From positions 1 through 64,000 of the forward strand of contig JACKDN010000039.1 of the NCBI GenBank assembly GCA_020633465.1: a stretch of DNA of 64,000 bases, read 5' to 3'. This document shows, piece by piece, positions 33,572 through 42,340 of the stretch. The position numbers and the translations under genes were made by a program. The notes below the pieces were generated by a model. It searched no databases. It was not told the DNA's origin and worked only from the letters and a program-made list of their open reading frames with translations. Positions within the stretch are counted from its first letter, which is position 1; every line of letters begins with the position of its first letter. Source of the DNA: Myxococcales bacterium. GTDB lineage: Bacteria; Myxococcota_A; Bradymonadia; UBA7976; UBA1532.

Positions 33572-35542
33572 ATGGGCGTGTCGGACGAGCCAACCCGAGG
33601 CCGTGGCCTCGCCTGGCCGGGTTGCCTGCTGCTGGGATGGAGCCTGATCGCCGCGGTGAACGCGGTGATGATGAGCCTCGGCCTGCGCGGCAGCGCGCCC
33701 GGCGCGGCCCGCCCGAAGCTGACCACCCTGTCGATGATGCACGTCCACGCCATCGGGCAGTGCCTCGCCGTCGGCGTCGGGGCCGCGCTGCTCGCGGCCG
33801 GCTGGTCGCGGCTGGGGCTGCGCCGCCGATGGGGCGTGCCGGCGATCCTGCTCGGGGCCTCGCTGATCGGCTACCCCCTCCTCCGCGGTGACCTCGTCGG
33901 CCCGGCCAGCCGCCTGGCCAGCGACGCGCTGCCCGCCAACCTGTGGACCGTCGCCCTGGTGGTGCCGCTGGCCTGCTCGGTGCCGGTGGCCGCCTGGATC
34001 GCGGCGCGAATGCGCGGGTGGCTGCGGCTCGTGCCGCTGCTGGGCGCCGTCGCGGTGGCCGCGGCCAACCACCTGATCCTGCCCCAGGACTACGCCGGGG
34101 CGCACCTGCTGCTGGCGACGGCCGCCGCCTGCGTCGCCGCCGGCGCGCTGCGGGATCTGCGCCCGCCGGTCCGGGGCCGCGCCGCCCTGGCCGCCTTCGG
34201 CGTCGCCGCGGTCTGGGGCGCCTTCGCGGTCATCGTGCCCCCGGCCAACGCCGTGCGGCTGGCGCTCAGCCGCCACGACGGCGCCGCGCTGGCCCCCTTC
34301 CTCACCCGCGATCGCGGCCCGATGGACGCCTCGGCGGCGCGGCGCGACGATCCCTGGTTCCGGCCGAGGGCCGAAGCGCAGCCCGTGCCCCCCAGCCCCC
34401 GACTGCTGCCGCCCGACGCGGTGGTGCTGCTGATCGGCGTCGACTCGCTGCGCGCCGATCTGCTGGCCGACGACGCGCGCGCGAAGCAGCTGCCCCAGCT
34501 TCGACGCCTGCGCGACGGCGGCCTGTGGTTCCGCGACGTGCGCGCGCCCGGCTCGCAGACGGTCTACACCTGGGCCCAGGTGATGGCGGGCACCTACTTC
34601 TCGCAGCAGTACTGGACGAACAAGAAGGCGCGCGGCCGCCTGTGGCTGTGGCCGCACGAGGACCAGACGGTCCGCTTCCCGACGCTGCTGGCCGAGGGCG
34701 GCGTGCCGACGGTGAACGTCACGCCGGCGCCCTGGCTGATCAACGCCTACGGCATCGTGCGGGGCTTCACCGAGGAGCGCTACGTGAAGCCCTCGCAGCC
34801 CCGCGAGATGTACACCTGGGGCAACGAGCTGACCGACGACATCATCGAGCGCCTGAAGGCGCACCGCGACGGGCCGCTGTTCCTGTTCGTGCACTACCTC
34901 GACGCGCACGCGCCCTACGACCGCGGCACGAAGAAGGGCGCGCCCTTCGACCGCTACGTCGCCGAGCTGGCCCTGGTCGATCGCGATCTGGGGCGCATCC
35001 GGGCCGCGCTCGACGAGACCGGGCTGGCGAAGCGGACGTGGATGATCGTCACGTCGGACCACGGCCAGGCCTTCGGCGAGCACGACACGACGACGCACGC
35101 GAAGACGCTGTACGACGAGCTCTTGAAGGTGCCGCTGCTGGTGCACGGCCCGGGGCTCTCGCCGCGGGTGATCGACGATCGCGTGACGCTGATGGATCTG
35201 GGGCCCACGCTGCTCGACCTGTTCCAGCAGCCGACGCCGCCGCACTTCATGGGGCAGAGCCTGGTGCCGCTGATCGCCGGCGGCGCGGCGAACCTGACCC
35301 GCCCGGTGGTGGCCGAGGGCCGCCTGAAGCAGGCCATGGTGTTCCCCGACGGCTACAAGGTCATCCGCGATCAGCGCAACGGCAGCGTCGAGCTGTACGA
35401 TCTGCGCAAGGATCCCGACGAGCTGGTGAACCTCGCCGACGCCGAGCCCGAGCTGCTCGAGGAGCGGCTGGGCGATCTGCACGGCTTCTTCGAGGTGCAC
35501 AAGATCCGGCGCCCCGGCTACACCATCCCCTATCGGCGGTAG
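33572..35542 (+). CDS. Membrane-anchored alkaline-phosphatase-fold transferase/sulfatase (LtaS/EptA-like layout)
   Basis: A 656-residue protein with about seven N-terminal membrane helices (residues 15-230) and an extracytoplasmic catalytic domain. The domain opens with VVLLIGVDSLRADL (metal Asp, near 290) and ends with TSDHGQAFGEHD (near 494), both typical of the sulfatase superfamily. The sulfatase nucleophile motif C/S-x-P-x-R is absent. Its place is taken by GSQTVYTWAQVMAGTYFS (near 327), where Thr could be the nucleophile as in lipoteichoic-acid synthases and phosphoethanolamine transferases. A lipid-headgroup or glycan phosphotransferase is therefore more likely than a sulfatase. The tail carries the sulfatase-type LYDLRKDPDELVNLA. 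ATG 33572 follows GGAGG. Confidence 0.82.
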   Translation: MGVSDEPTRGRGLAWPGCLLLGWSLIAAVNAVMMSLGLRGSAPGAARPKLTTLSMMHVHAIGQCLAVGVGAALLAAGWSRLGLRRRWGVPAILLGASLIGYPLLRGDLVGPASRLASDALPANLWTVALVVPLACSVPVAAWIAARMRGWLRLVPLLGAVAVAAANHLILPQDYAGAHLLLATAAACVAAGALRDLRPPVRGRAALAAFGVAAVWGAFAVIVPPANAVRLALSRHDGAALAPFLTRDRGPMDASAARRDDPWFRPRAEAQPVPPSPRLLPPDAVVLLIGVDSLRADLLADDARAKQLPQLRRLRDGGLWFRDVRAPGSQTVYTWAQVMAGTYFSQQYWTNKKARGRLWLWPHEDQTVRFPTLLAEGGVPTVNVTPAPWLINAYGIVRGFTEERYVKPSQPREMYTWGNELTDDIIERLKAHRDGPLFLFVHYLDAHAPYDRGTKKGAPFDRYVAELALVDRDLGRIRAALDETGLAKRTWMIVTSDHGQAFGEHDTTTHAKTLYDELLKVPLLVHGPGLSPRVIDDRVTLMDLGPTLLDLFQQPTPPHFMGQSLVPLIAGGAANLTRPVVAEGRLKQAMVFPDGYKVIRDQRNGSVELYDLRKDPDELVNLADAEPELLEERLGDLHGFFEVHKIRRPGYTIPYRR

Positions 35543-35581
35543 ATCGCGAAGCGGCGCCGCCCCGACGTGCGAGGACGACTG

Positions 35582-36598
35582 ATGCAGCGACAGCTCGTGC
35601 GGCCTTGGATGCTCGCCCTGACGCTGTGCGCGGTGGTCGCGTGCGACGACGGCGGCGCGGACGCGTCGGCGGGCGACGGCGCGCTGGCCGACGCGACGAC
35701 GTCCGACGCGGGCGGCGCCGACGCGTCCGGCCCCGACGCCGGGCCGACGTGGCTGGAAGCCACCTGGCCGCAGGACACCGCCGCCGCGCTGCCCGAGCGG
35801 CTGTCGGCGCTGGGCATCTACGCCGATCCGGCCGCCCGCACGCCGAGCGCCGCGATGTTCGCCTACGCGCCGCGCCACCCCCTGTGGTCGAACGGCGCCG
35901 ACAAGCAGCGGCTGCTGTACCTGCCGCCCGGCGAGCGGGTGGTCGACTGGGTGTTCCCGGTCGGGACGCTGCTGGTCAAGACCTTCGCCTTCGAGGGCGC
36001 GGCGGTCGAGACGCGGCTGCTCTTGCGGCGCGCCGAGCGCTGGGATTACGCGGTGTACGTCTGGGACGGCGACGACGCCACGTGGCAGGGGGCGAACTGG
36101 CAGGAGCAGCCGGTCGAGGGCCGCGCGCACACCGTGCCCGGCCGCCTCGACTGCCGCACCTGCCACGAGTCGGCGGCCAGCCCGGTGCTGGGCATCCAGC
36201 CCTGGCAGCTCGACCTGGCCTACGACTGGGCGCCGCGGCTCGAGGGCGAGCCCCTGCCCGTCGAGGGCCGCACCCCCGAAGAGACCGCCGTGCTGCGCTA
36301 CTTCGTCGGCAACTGCATCGCCTGCCACAACGGCGGCGACGGGCCGAACAGCGCGGTCAGCTTCCACCCCGACGTGGCGGTGCAGAACCTGGTGAACCAG
36401 GAGGCGCAGGCCGAGGGCGGCGCCGTGGGCGTCCGCGTGGTGCCCGGCGATCCCGAGGCCAGCGTGCTGTTCACGTCGGTCGTCCTGGCGCGCCAGCCCG
36501 CCTACCGGGGCGACTTCAAACCCATGCCGCCGCTCGGCATCCAGGTCGTCGACCCCGACGTCGAGGCCCTGCTGCGCGACTGGATCGAGTCCCTATGA
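35582..36598 (+). CDS. Diheme-type lipoprotein (SO2930-like)
   Basis: A 338-residue lipoprotein: lipobox VVAC, then a Gly/Ala/Asp linker of about 40 residues. The body has HPLWSNGADKQRLLYLPPG and FPVGTLLVKTF, then two haem c motifs: CRTCH (near residue 193) and CIACH (near 245). PMPPLGIQVVDPD follows near the end, in place of a distal Met ligand. The pattern fits proteins annotated as SO2930-family diheme proteins, often paired with PQQ sugar dehydrogenases. Its stop overlaps the next gene by ATGA, so it is the likely electron acceptor of the dehydrogenase-like partner. Confidence 0.83.
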   Translation: MQRQLVRPWMLALTLCAVVACDDGGADASAGDGALADATTSDAGGADASGPDAGPTWLEATWPQDTAAALPERLSALGIYADPAARTPSAAMFAYAPRHPLWSNGADKQRLLYLPPGERVVDWVFPVGTLLVKTFAFEGAAVETRLLLRRAERWDYAVYVWDGDDATWQGANWQEQPVEGRAHTVPGRLDCRTCHESAASPVLGIQPWQLDLAYDWAPRLEGEPLPVEGRTPEETAVLRYFVGNCIACHNGGDGPNSAVSFHPDVAVQNLVNQEAQAEGGAVGVRVVPGDPEASVLFTSVVLARQPAYRGDFKPMPPLGIQVVDPDVEALLRDWIESL

Positions 36599-37965
36599 AG
36601 TACGCCTACGTCCTGCCCATCGCCCTGCTGGCCGGCGCCTGCGACGACGGCGCCGCGGATCCGAGCGAGGCCCTCGACGGCGCCGTGACGACGGACGCCG
36701 CGGCGCTGACGGACGCCGGCTGCCCCGAGGGCATGGTGCCGCACCCGGTGGCCGACGCGGCCCCGCCGGCGGGGGACGCCGCGCCGCCCGCCGCGGACGC
36801 GCAGGCACCCGCCGACGCCGGCGCCGTCGCCTGCGACATCCCGCTGCGCCTGCGCTTCGAGCCGCTGCAGCACGACGCGACGCTCAGCCGCGCCACGTCG
36901 ATCGCGTTCATCCCGTCGATGCCGGGGCACTTCTTCGTCACGGACCGCGACGGCGGCTTCGCGTACATGCAGCTCGAGGGCGAGCGCGCGCGCGTGTTGC
37001 AGCAGACCGCCGTGCCCGACGTGTGGGTCAACGGCGCCGCTGGCCTGCTGGGCGTGGCGGTCGACCCGCTGTTCGCCAACAACCGCTACTTCTACCTGGC
37101 GGTGTCGGTGTCCAACGAGCGCAACGTGATCCGGCGCTACACGCTGGAAGACACGGCCGAGGCGACGCTGGCCAGCGAGGTGTCGATCCTCGAGGCCTTC
37201 GGCCCGCGCGCGCCCCGCTGGCACAACATCGCGTCGATCGGCTTCGAGGACGACGACGTGATGTGGGCGCTGATCGGCGAGAAGGGGCTGTTCGAGCCCG
37301 CGCAGGACGCCGCCGACGTGCTGGGCAAGCTGGTGCGGTTCGTGCCGTCGCGCGTGCCGGGCGAGGGCGGCTACGTGCCCGCGCCCGGCAACCCCGATCT
37401 GGGCGAGGGGTCGAACCCCGCCGTCTACGCGACCGGCCTGCGGTCGCCCTGGCGCGGCATCCACCACGAGGGCAAGTGGTACTTCGGCGACGTGGGCTTC
37501 AACGACTTCGAAGAGGTCAACGTGGTGTCCGAGCCGGGCCAGAACTTCGGCTGGCCGCTGGCCGAGGGGCCTTGCCAGGAGGCCTGCGACGGCCTGACCG
37601 ACCCCTGGTTCTTCTACGGCCGCAGCAACAGTCACCCCTTCGTGGCCGAGGATCTCGACGCGGTGCCCACCAGCGAGCGCTCGGTCTTCGTCGGCTGGAT
37701 CTACCAGCCCGTCGCCGAGGATCCCTATCAGGGGCGCTGGAACGACGTGATGACCTTCGGCGACACCATCGTGGGCTTCATCCGCGCGCGGAACATCCAC
37801 GGCGACGGCCCCGACTGGGCCGTCGGCCACCTGCCCTGGATCACCGGCTGGGCCCAGGCCCCCGACGGCTACGTCTACGTCACCGCGATGGGCACCTGGC
37901 CCCCCGCCGACGAGGGCGAAGCCGAGCAGCCCTCCCACATCCTGCGCGCCGTCCTCGCCGACTGA
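36595..37965 (+). CDS. PQQ-dependent sugar-dehydrogenase-like lipoprotein
   Basis: A 456-residue lipoprotein (lipobox AGAC near residue 16) with an Ala/Asp linker to about residue 80, then a six-bladed propeller of the soluble glucose/sorbosone dehydrogenase type. Matching blocks are GAAGLLGVAVDPLF, YATGLRSPWRG, FGDVGFNDFEEVNVV and GQNFGWPLAEGPC. The family uses PQQ to oxidise aldoses. Here the blade with the usual acidic calcium ligands is only partly recognisable, so activity is probable but not certain. It overlaps the diheme lipoprotein gene by ATGA; together they form a small periplasmic sugar-oxidation module. Confidence 0.83.
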   Translation: MKYAYVLPIALLAGACDDGAADPSEALDGAVTTDAAALTDAGCPEGMVPHPVADAAPPAGDAAPPAADAQAPADAGAVACDIPLRLRFEPLQHDATLSRATSIAFIPSMPGHFFVTDRDGGFAYMQLEGERARVLQQTAVPDVWVNGAAGLLGVAVDPLFANNRYFYLAVSVSNERNVIRRYTLEDTAEATLASEVSILEAFGPRAPRWHNIASIGFEDDDVMWALIGEKGLFEPAQDAADVLGKLVRFVPSRVPGEGGYVPAPGNPDLGEGSNPAVYATGLRSPWRGIHHEGKWYFGDVGFNDFEEVNVVSEPGQNFGWPLAEGPCQEACDGLTDPWFFYGRSNSHPFVAEDLDAVPTSERSVFVGWIYQPVAEDPYQGRWNDVMTFGDTIVGFIRARNIHGDGPDWAVGHLPWITGWAQAPDGYVYVTAMGTWPPADEGEAEQPSHILRAVLAD

Positions 37966-37985
37966 CCCCCCGATCCTCCGGGGTC
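37964..37985. terminator. Hairpin at the end of the sugar-dehydrogenase gene
   Basis: GACCCC (37964-37969) pairs with GGGGTC (37980-37985) across a ten-base loop, overlapping the stop codon. No T-run follows directly, so termination strength is uncertain. It lies between two convergent genes. Confidence 0.35.
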
Positions 37986-38019
37986 GTGCCACACTATCGA
38001 ACGAACCAGCCCACTTCTT

Positions 38020-38802
38020 TCACTTTTTGCCCGACCCCACCGCCCGCTCGCCCACCACCGCCTCGGCCGTCAGCGCGCCGTACAGGTGGGGGAAGCGCCG
38101 GCCGCCCCGGCTGATCTCCCAGCGCAGCGCCCCCGCGGGCAGCCGCTTCGGATCGATCGTCAGCACCCGCAGCCCCCGCTCGCCGGCGAAGTGCTTCGCC
38201 AGCGTGCCCTCGACCTGGTCGCCCGCCGACAGGTGCACGAAGCCGTCGCGCAGATCGTCCGCCGAGGCCGTGTAGCGCGCGCCGTCCCACTCGCCCGGCC
38301 GCACGATCTTGTAGATCGGCGCCGCCGCGTCGACGATCTCGGCCAGCCGGTCGAGGAAGGCGGCCTGCGCGGCGTTGATCTTGGCCCGCGCGGTGGGCAG
38401 GTCGAAGAAGCCGCCGCGGTCGACCTCGGGGAACGCCTGCGTCTCGCCCGACTTCGGCGGCCACTCCATCTCGAAGGTGCCCGACTTCAGCGCGACGCCG
38501 GCCGGCCAGTCCCCCTCGCCGGCGAACGCGTGCACCACCTTGCCGCCCTTCTGCCGCACGTCGCCCAGCGGCGTCAGCGCGCCGACACCGCAGGCCTCGA
38601 CCGTCTGCCCGGTCTCCTCGGCGAACTCCCGCCGCGCCGTCGCCTCGAGCGCCTCGTCGCCGTCGGGCTCGCCCTTGGGCAGCGTCCACGCGCCGGCGTC
38701 CTTGCGCACGAAGAAGGGGCCGCCGGGGTGCACGAGGAAGATCTCGAGCTCGCCGTCCACCCGTCGATACAGCAGCACGCCCGCCGACTCTCGCCCCGCC
38801 AT
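38020..38802 (-). CDS. NUDIX hydrolase fused to a DUF952 domain
   Basis: A 260-residue cytoplasmic fusion. Residues 1-150 are a NUDIX hydrolase: the box GEPDGDEALEATARREFAEETG matches Gx5Ex7REUxEExGU with all acidic metal ligands. The family cleaves nucleoside diphosphates linked to other groups. Residues about 160-255 are DUF952: IYKIVRPGEWDGARY, DGFVHLSAGDQVEGTLAKHF and LRWEISRGGRRFPHLYG. DUF952 proteins are normally free-standing, about 110 residues. AAGGAGG lies five bases before the start. The fusion suggests that the two activities act on one substrate, perhaps a modified nucleotide; this is inference. Confidence 0.88.
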   Translation of the reverse strand: MAGRESAGVLLYRRVDGELEIFLVHPGGPFFVRKDAGAWTLPKGEPDGDEALEATARREFAEETGQTVEACGVGALTPLGDVRQKGGKVVHAFAGEGDWPAGVALKSGTFEMEWPPKSGETQAFPEVDRGGFFDLPTARAKINAAQAAFLDRLAEIVDAAAPIYKIVRPGEWDGARYTASADDLRDGFVHLSAGDQVEGTLAKHFAGERGLRVLTIDPKRLPAGALRWEISRGGRRFPHLYGALTAEAVVGERAVGSGKK

Positions 38803-38812
38803 CGCGACCTCC

Positions 38813-38840
38813 TTGCGCCGACCCCCGTTGACCCTATACC
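38813..38840 (+). promoter_or_regulatory. Candidate promoter of the TonB-receptor fusion gene
   Basis: TTGCGC (38813-38818), a 16-base spacer and TATACC (38835-38840), giving a leader of about 57 bases before ATG 38904. The -35 overlaps the 5' flank of the divergent NUDIX gene. Confidence 0.45.
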
Positions 38841-38903
38841 CAATCGGCGCGACGCGAGGGCAGCTGGAACATCAAGAGCGTGGTGACCCGCACCGGAGGA
38901 ACG

Positions 38904-41513
38904 ATGCGCTGGTGGTTCATCCTGGTCGCGGCGGCGCTCGGCGCGCCGGCCGCGGCCCAGACCGGCGGTGCGGGCGAAGCCGACGCCCCGCCGGGGGGCG
39001 ACGAAGCCGCGGCCGCCGAGGGCGAGCCGCCCGCCGAGGGCGAGGCCGCCCCCCAGATCACCCCACCCGAGCTGGTCGAGTTCGTCGAGGCCGACTACCC
39101 GGCCGAGGCGCGCGCGCAGCGCCTCACCGGCTCGGTGCTGCTGATGATCACCATCGAGGCCGACGGATCCGTGTCCGCGGCCGAGGTGACCGAGCCGGCG
39201 GGCGACGGCTTCGACGAAGCGGCCCTGGCCGCCGTGAAGCAGTTCCGCTTCACCCCGGCGAAGGTGGACGGCGAGCCCACCGCCGTGCAGGTGGCCTATC
39301 GCTACAACTTCACCCTCGCCGAGGAGGTGGTCGAGACGCCCGCGGCGCCGACCGAGGTGCCCACCGGCCGGCTCGTCGGCCGCATCCTCGAGCGCGGCAC
39401 CCGCAAGCCCCTGCCCGGCCTGCAGGTGAAGCTCGAGGGCACCGAGCTCGAGGCCTTCACCGACGCCGAGGGCCGCTTCCGCTTCGAGCAGGTGCCCGCC
39501 GGCGAGGTCATCATCACGATGCGCGACCGCGTCTACGCGTCCATCGACGACGCCGAGACCATCGAGGACGGCAAGGAGACCGACGTCTCGTACTACGTCG
39601 AGCCCCAGGGCTTCTCGGACACCCTCGTCGTCGTCGGCAAGCGCCCCAAGAAGGAGGTCGTCCGCCGCACGGTCACCGTCGAGGAGATCCGCACCATCCC
39701 CGGCACCAGCGGCGACGCCCTGGCCGTCGTGCAGAACCTGCCCGGCTCCGCCCGCACCGCCTTCGGCCAGACCGACATCATCCTGCGCGGCGGCGGCCGC
39801 AGTCAGGCCTTCCTGAACACCCAGCCCATCCCGCTGGCCTTCCACTTCGGTGGCCTGCGCAGCACCGTCGCCAGCGCCCTCATCGAGAGCCTGGACGTCT
39901 ACCCCGGCAACTACGGCGTCGAGTTCGGCCGCGGCAACGGCGGCATCGTCGACATCCGCCTGCGTCGCCCCAAGGACGACGGCATCCACGGCTACGTCGA
40001 GGCCGACGTCTTCGACGCCGGCGCGCTGGTCGAGGGGCCGCTGGGCGAGGGCGGCGCGCTGGCCGTCGCGGTGCGCCGCAGCTACATCGACGCCCTGCTG
40101 CCGGTCTTCGCGCCCGACGACGTGCTCGACAACATCACCAGCGCGCCGCGCTACTACGACGCCCAGATCCTCTACGACCTGAAGCGCGACCGCCACCGCC
40201 TGAAGCTGCTGGTGTACGGCTCGAGCGACACCTTCGAGTCGTTCGTCGACGAGCCGCCCGAGAACAACCCGTTCATCCGCGGCGAGGGCGAGCTGAGCCT
40301 CGAGTGGGCCGGCGTGCAGATCGAGCACGGCTACCGCTTCTCGGACACCGTGCAGAACACGGCGAACGTCGCCTACCTGATCTCGAACAACCGCGCCGCC
40401 ATCGGCCCCGCGTTCGACCTGAACTTCCTGTTTCAGGGCTTCAGCGTCCGCGACGCCGTCGACGTCGAGCTGGCCGAGGACTACAAGCTGCGCGCCGGCC
40501 TCGACGTCGAGCTGCTGTGGGCCGACATCGACGCCTTCGGCGCGGGCGGCCCCCCCAAGGAGGGCGAGCCCGGCGTCGAGCTGGGCGCCGCCGATCTGCG
40601 CAAGACCGTCACCACAGAGTTCTGGGCCACCCCCGCCCTGTGGGTCGAGGGCCTGCTGACCTTCGGCCCCGTCCTGGTGGTGCCCGGCTTCCGCGGCGAG
40701 TACTTCTCGTCCACCGGCGACTTCGCGCCCCAGCCGCGCCTGACCAGCCGCTGGACGATGACGCCCGGCACGGTGCTCAAGGGCGGCGTCGGCCTCTTCG
40801 CCGAGCCGCCCGAGATCGACGAGCTGAACCCGGAGTTGGGCAACCCCGACTTGGCCATCGAGACCAGCATCCAGTACTCGCTGGGCATCGAGCAGCGCCT
40901 CAGCGAGGCGATGAGCATCGACGTGGTCGGCTTCTTCAAGTCGCTCGACGAGCTCATCACCCGCGTCGATGACCCCGAGGTGCTGTTCGCCAACCAGGGC
41001 GAGGGCCGCGCCTACGGCGTCGAGGTGCTGTTTCGCCACGACTTGACCGATCGCCTCTACGGCTGGGTGGCCTACACCTTCCAGATCAGCGAGCGGCGGG
41101 ACGCGCCGGGCGAGGACTACCGCCTGTTCGACAACGACCAGACGCACAACCTGATCGTCATCGGCCAGTACCGCTTCACGCCGCGCCTGCACCTCGGCGG
41201 CCGCTGGCGGTACACCAGCGGCAACCCGGAGACGCCGGTCCGCGGCGCTGTCTACGACGCCGACGCCGACATCTACGTGCCGCTGTACGGCGACGTGAAC
41301 TCGGGGCGCCTGCCGGCCTTCCACCAGCTCGACCTGCGCCTGGACTACTGGTGGGTGTTCGACACCTGGAAGCTGTTGACCTACCTCGAGGTGCGCAACG
41401 TCTACAACCGGGAGAACGCGCAGAGCCGCCAGTACAACTACGACTTCAGCGAGTCGCAGACGCAGTACGAGCTGCCGATCATCCCGTCCTTCGGCATCCG
41501 GGGAGAGTGGTGA
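38904..41513 (+). CDS. TonB-dependent outer-membrane receptor with N-terminal TonB C-terminal domain
   Basis: An 869-residue protein in this order: signal peptide (MRWWFILVAAALGAPAAAQ); Glu/Ala-rich spacer; TonB C-terminal-like domain (FVEADYPAEARAQRLTGSVLLMITI, then AALAAVKQFRFTPAKVDG; about residues 50-145); carboxypeptidase-regulatory-like domain (GRLVGRILERGTRKPLPGLQVKL); plug (DALAVVQNLPGSAR, TDIILRGGGRSQ); and a 22-strand-type barrel ending in Trp. Barrel blocks such as GVEFGRGNGGIVDI are typical. ATG 38904 follows GGAGG by four bases. A TonB domain on the receptor itself is unusual, as TonB is normally an inner-membrane partner. Its stop overlaps the next lipoprotein start as TGATG. 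The ligand is unknown. Confidence 0.88.
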   Translation: MRWWFILVAAALGAPAAAQTGGAGEADAPPGGDEAAAAEGEPPAEGEAAPQITPPELVEFVEADYPAEARAQRLTGSVLLMITIEADGSVSAAEVTEPAGDGFDEAALAAVKQFRFTPAKVDGEPTAVQVAYRYNFTLAEEVVETPAAPTEVPTGRLVGRILERGTRKPLPGLQVKLEGTELEAFTDAEGRFRFEQVPAGEVIITMRDRVYASIDDAETIEDGKETDVSYYVEPQGFSDTLVVVGKRPKKEVVRRTVTVEEIRTIPGTSGDALAVVQNLPGSARTAFGQTDIILRGGGRSQAFLNTQPIPLAFHFGGLRSTVASALIESLDVYPGNYGVEFGRGNGGIVDIRLRRPKDDGIHGYVEADVFDAGALVEGPLGEGGALAVAVRRSYIDALLPVFAPDDVLDNITSAPRYYDAQILYDLKRDRHRLKLLVYGSSDTFESFVDEPPENNPFIRGEGELSLEWAGVQIEHGYRFSDTVQNTANVAYLISNNRAAIGPAFDLNFLFQGFSVRDAVDVELAEDYKLRAGLDVELLWADIDAFGAGGPPKEGEPGVELGAADLRKTVTTEFWATPALWVEGLLTFGPVLVVPGFRGEYFSSTGDFAPQPRLTSRWTMTPGTVLKGGVGLFAEPPEIDELNPELGNPDLAIETSIQYSLGIEQRLSEAMSIDVVGFFKSLDELITRVDDPEVLFANQGEGRAYGVEVLFRHDLTDRLYGWVAYTFQISERRDAPGEDYRLFDNDQTHNLIVIGQYRFTPRLHLGGRWRYTSGNPETPVRGAVYDADADIYVPLYGDVNSGRLPAFHQLDLRLDYWWVFDTWKLLTYLEVRNVYNRENAQSRQYNYDFSESQTQYELPIIPSFGIRGEW

Positions 41514-42334
41514 TGCGCCGCACGATGAACACCCTGCTGCCCCTGCTCGCGCTGCTGGTCCTGACCGGGTGCGGCGACGACTTCGACTCGCGCACGCTGC
41601 TGAAGGGCTACCGCGTCATCGGGGTGATCGCCGAGCCGCCCGAGGCCGGCCCGGACGATCAGGTGCAGGTCACCCTCGCCGACGTCAACACCGCCGGCGC
41701 CACCTACGCCTATCGCATCTGCCTGTTCGACCTGGGCCCCTTCGCCGAGTACCGCTGCGTCAGCGACCAGCTCGAGTTCACGCTCGAGGGCCAGGGCAAC
41801 CAGGTCACGGTCGACTACGGCCCCGACGGCTTGAACCTGCGCGCGCTGTACGAGCAGTACGGCCCCTTCCTGGGCGAGGACGGGCAGCCGCGCACCTTCG
41901 AGGACGGCTTCTCGGTGCTGCTGACCATCGAGAGCGGCCCGCCCGACGGGCGTCGCATCACCACGATCACCGATCTGCAGGTGCGCGAGACGGACACGCC
42001 GAACACCAACCCCGGCATCACCGCCTTCACCGTCGACGGCCAGCCGGGCGCGGCGCCGGCGCAGCCCGGCGCGAAGATCGAGCTGGCGGTGACGCTGGCC
42101 GACGACGCGCTCGAGACCTACGATGACGAGTTCCGCGGCACGATCACCGAGGAGCCCGTCTTCACCTGGTACACCACCGCCGGCGAGGTCGATCCGAAGG
42201 TCACCTTCGGCGACGACCGCCGCACCACGCTCACCGTGCCGAAGGATCAGCGCGGACCGGTGCAGGTGTACGTCGCCGTGCGCGACGGCCGCGGCGGCTT
42301 CGCGACCGCGCAGGGCATGGTGACGGTGCCCTGA
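41513..42334 (+). CDS. Lipoprotein coupled to the TonB-receptor fusion
   Basis: A 273-residue lipoprotein (signal MNTLLPLLALLVLTGC; lipobox LTGC). The mature part is beta-rich with two immunoglobulin-like stretches (RVIGVIAEPPEAGPDDQVQVTL and PGAKIELAVTLADDALETYDD) and ends QVYVAVRDGRGGFA. No named family was recognised. The start at 41513 shares a base with the receptor stop (TGATG) and follows GGAGAG. Tight coupling suggests a surface partner that captures ligand for the receptor, in the manner of SusD-type or other receptor-associated lipoproteins, although it is not a SusD homologue. Confidence 0.75.
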   Translation: MRRTMNTLLPLLALLVLTGCGDDFDSRTLLKGYRVIGVIAEPPEAGPDDQVQVTLADVNTAGATYAYRICLFDLGPFAEYRCVSDQLEFTLEGQGNQVTVDYGPDGLNLRALYEQYGPFLGEDGQPRTFEDGFSVLLTIESGPPDGRRITTITDLQVRETDTPNTNPGITAFTVDGQPGAAPAQPGAKIELAVTLADDALETYDDEFRGTITEEPVFTWYTTAGEVDPKVTFGDDRRTTLTVPKDQRGPVQVYVAVRDGRGGFATAQGMVTVP

Positions 42335-42340
42335 GGCGGC

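Noticed and set aside
38010..38030. T-rich stretch (CTTTTTGCCC) as a terminator of the sugar-dehydrogenase gene
   Set aside because: The Ts are the Lys-Lys codons at the end of the NUDIX-DUF952 gene on the other strand and are not preceded by a stable hairpin.
38828..38840. TTGACC next to TATACC as one promoter
   Set aside because: The two boxes are one base apart, so they cannot be the -35 and -10 of the same promoter. TTGCGC at 38813 has the correct spacing.
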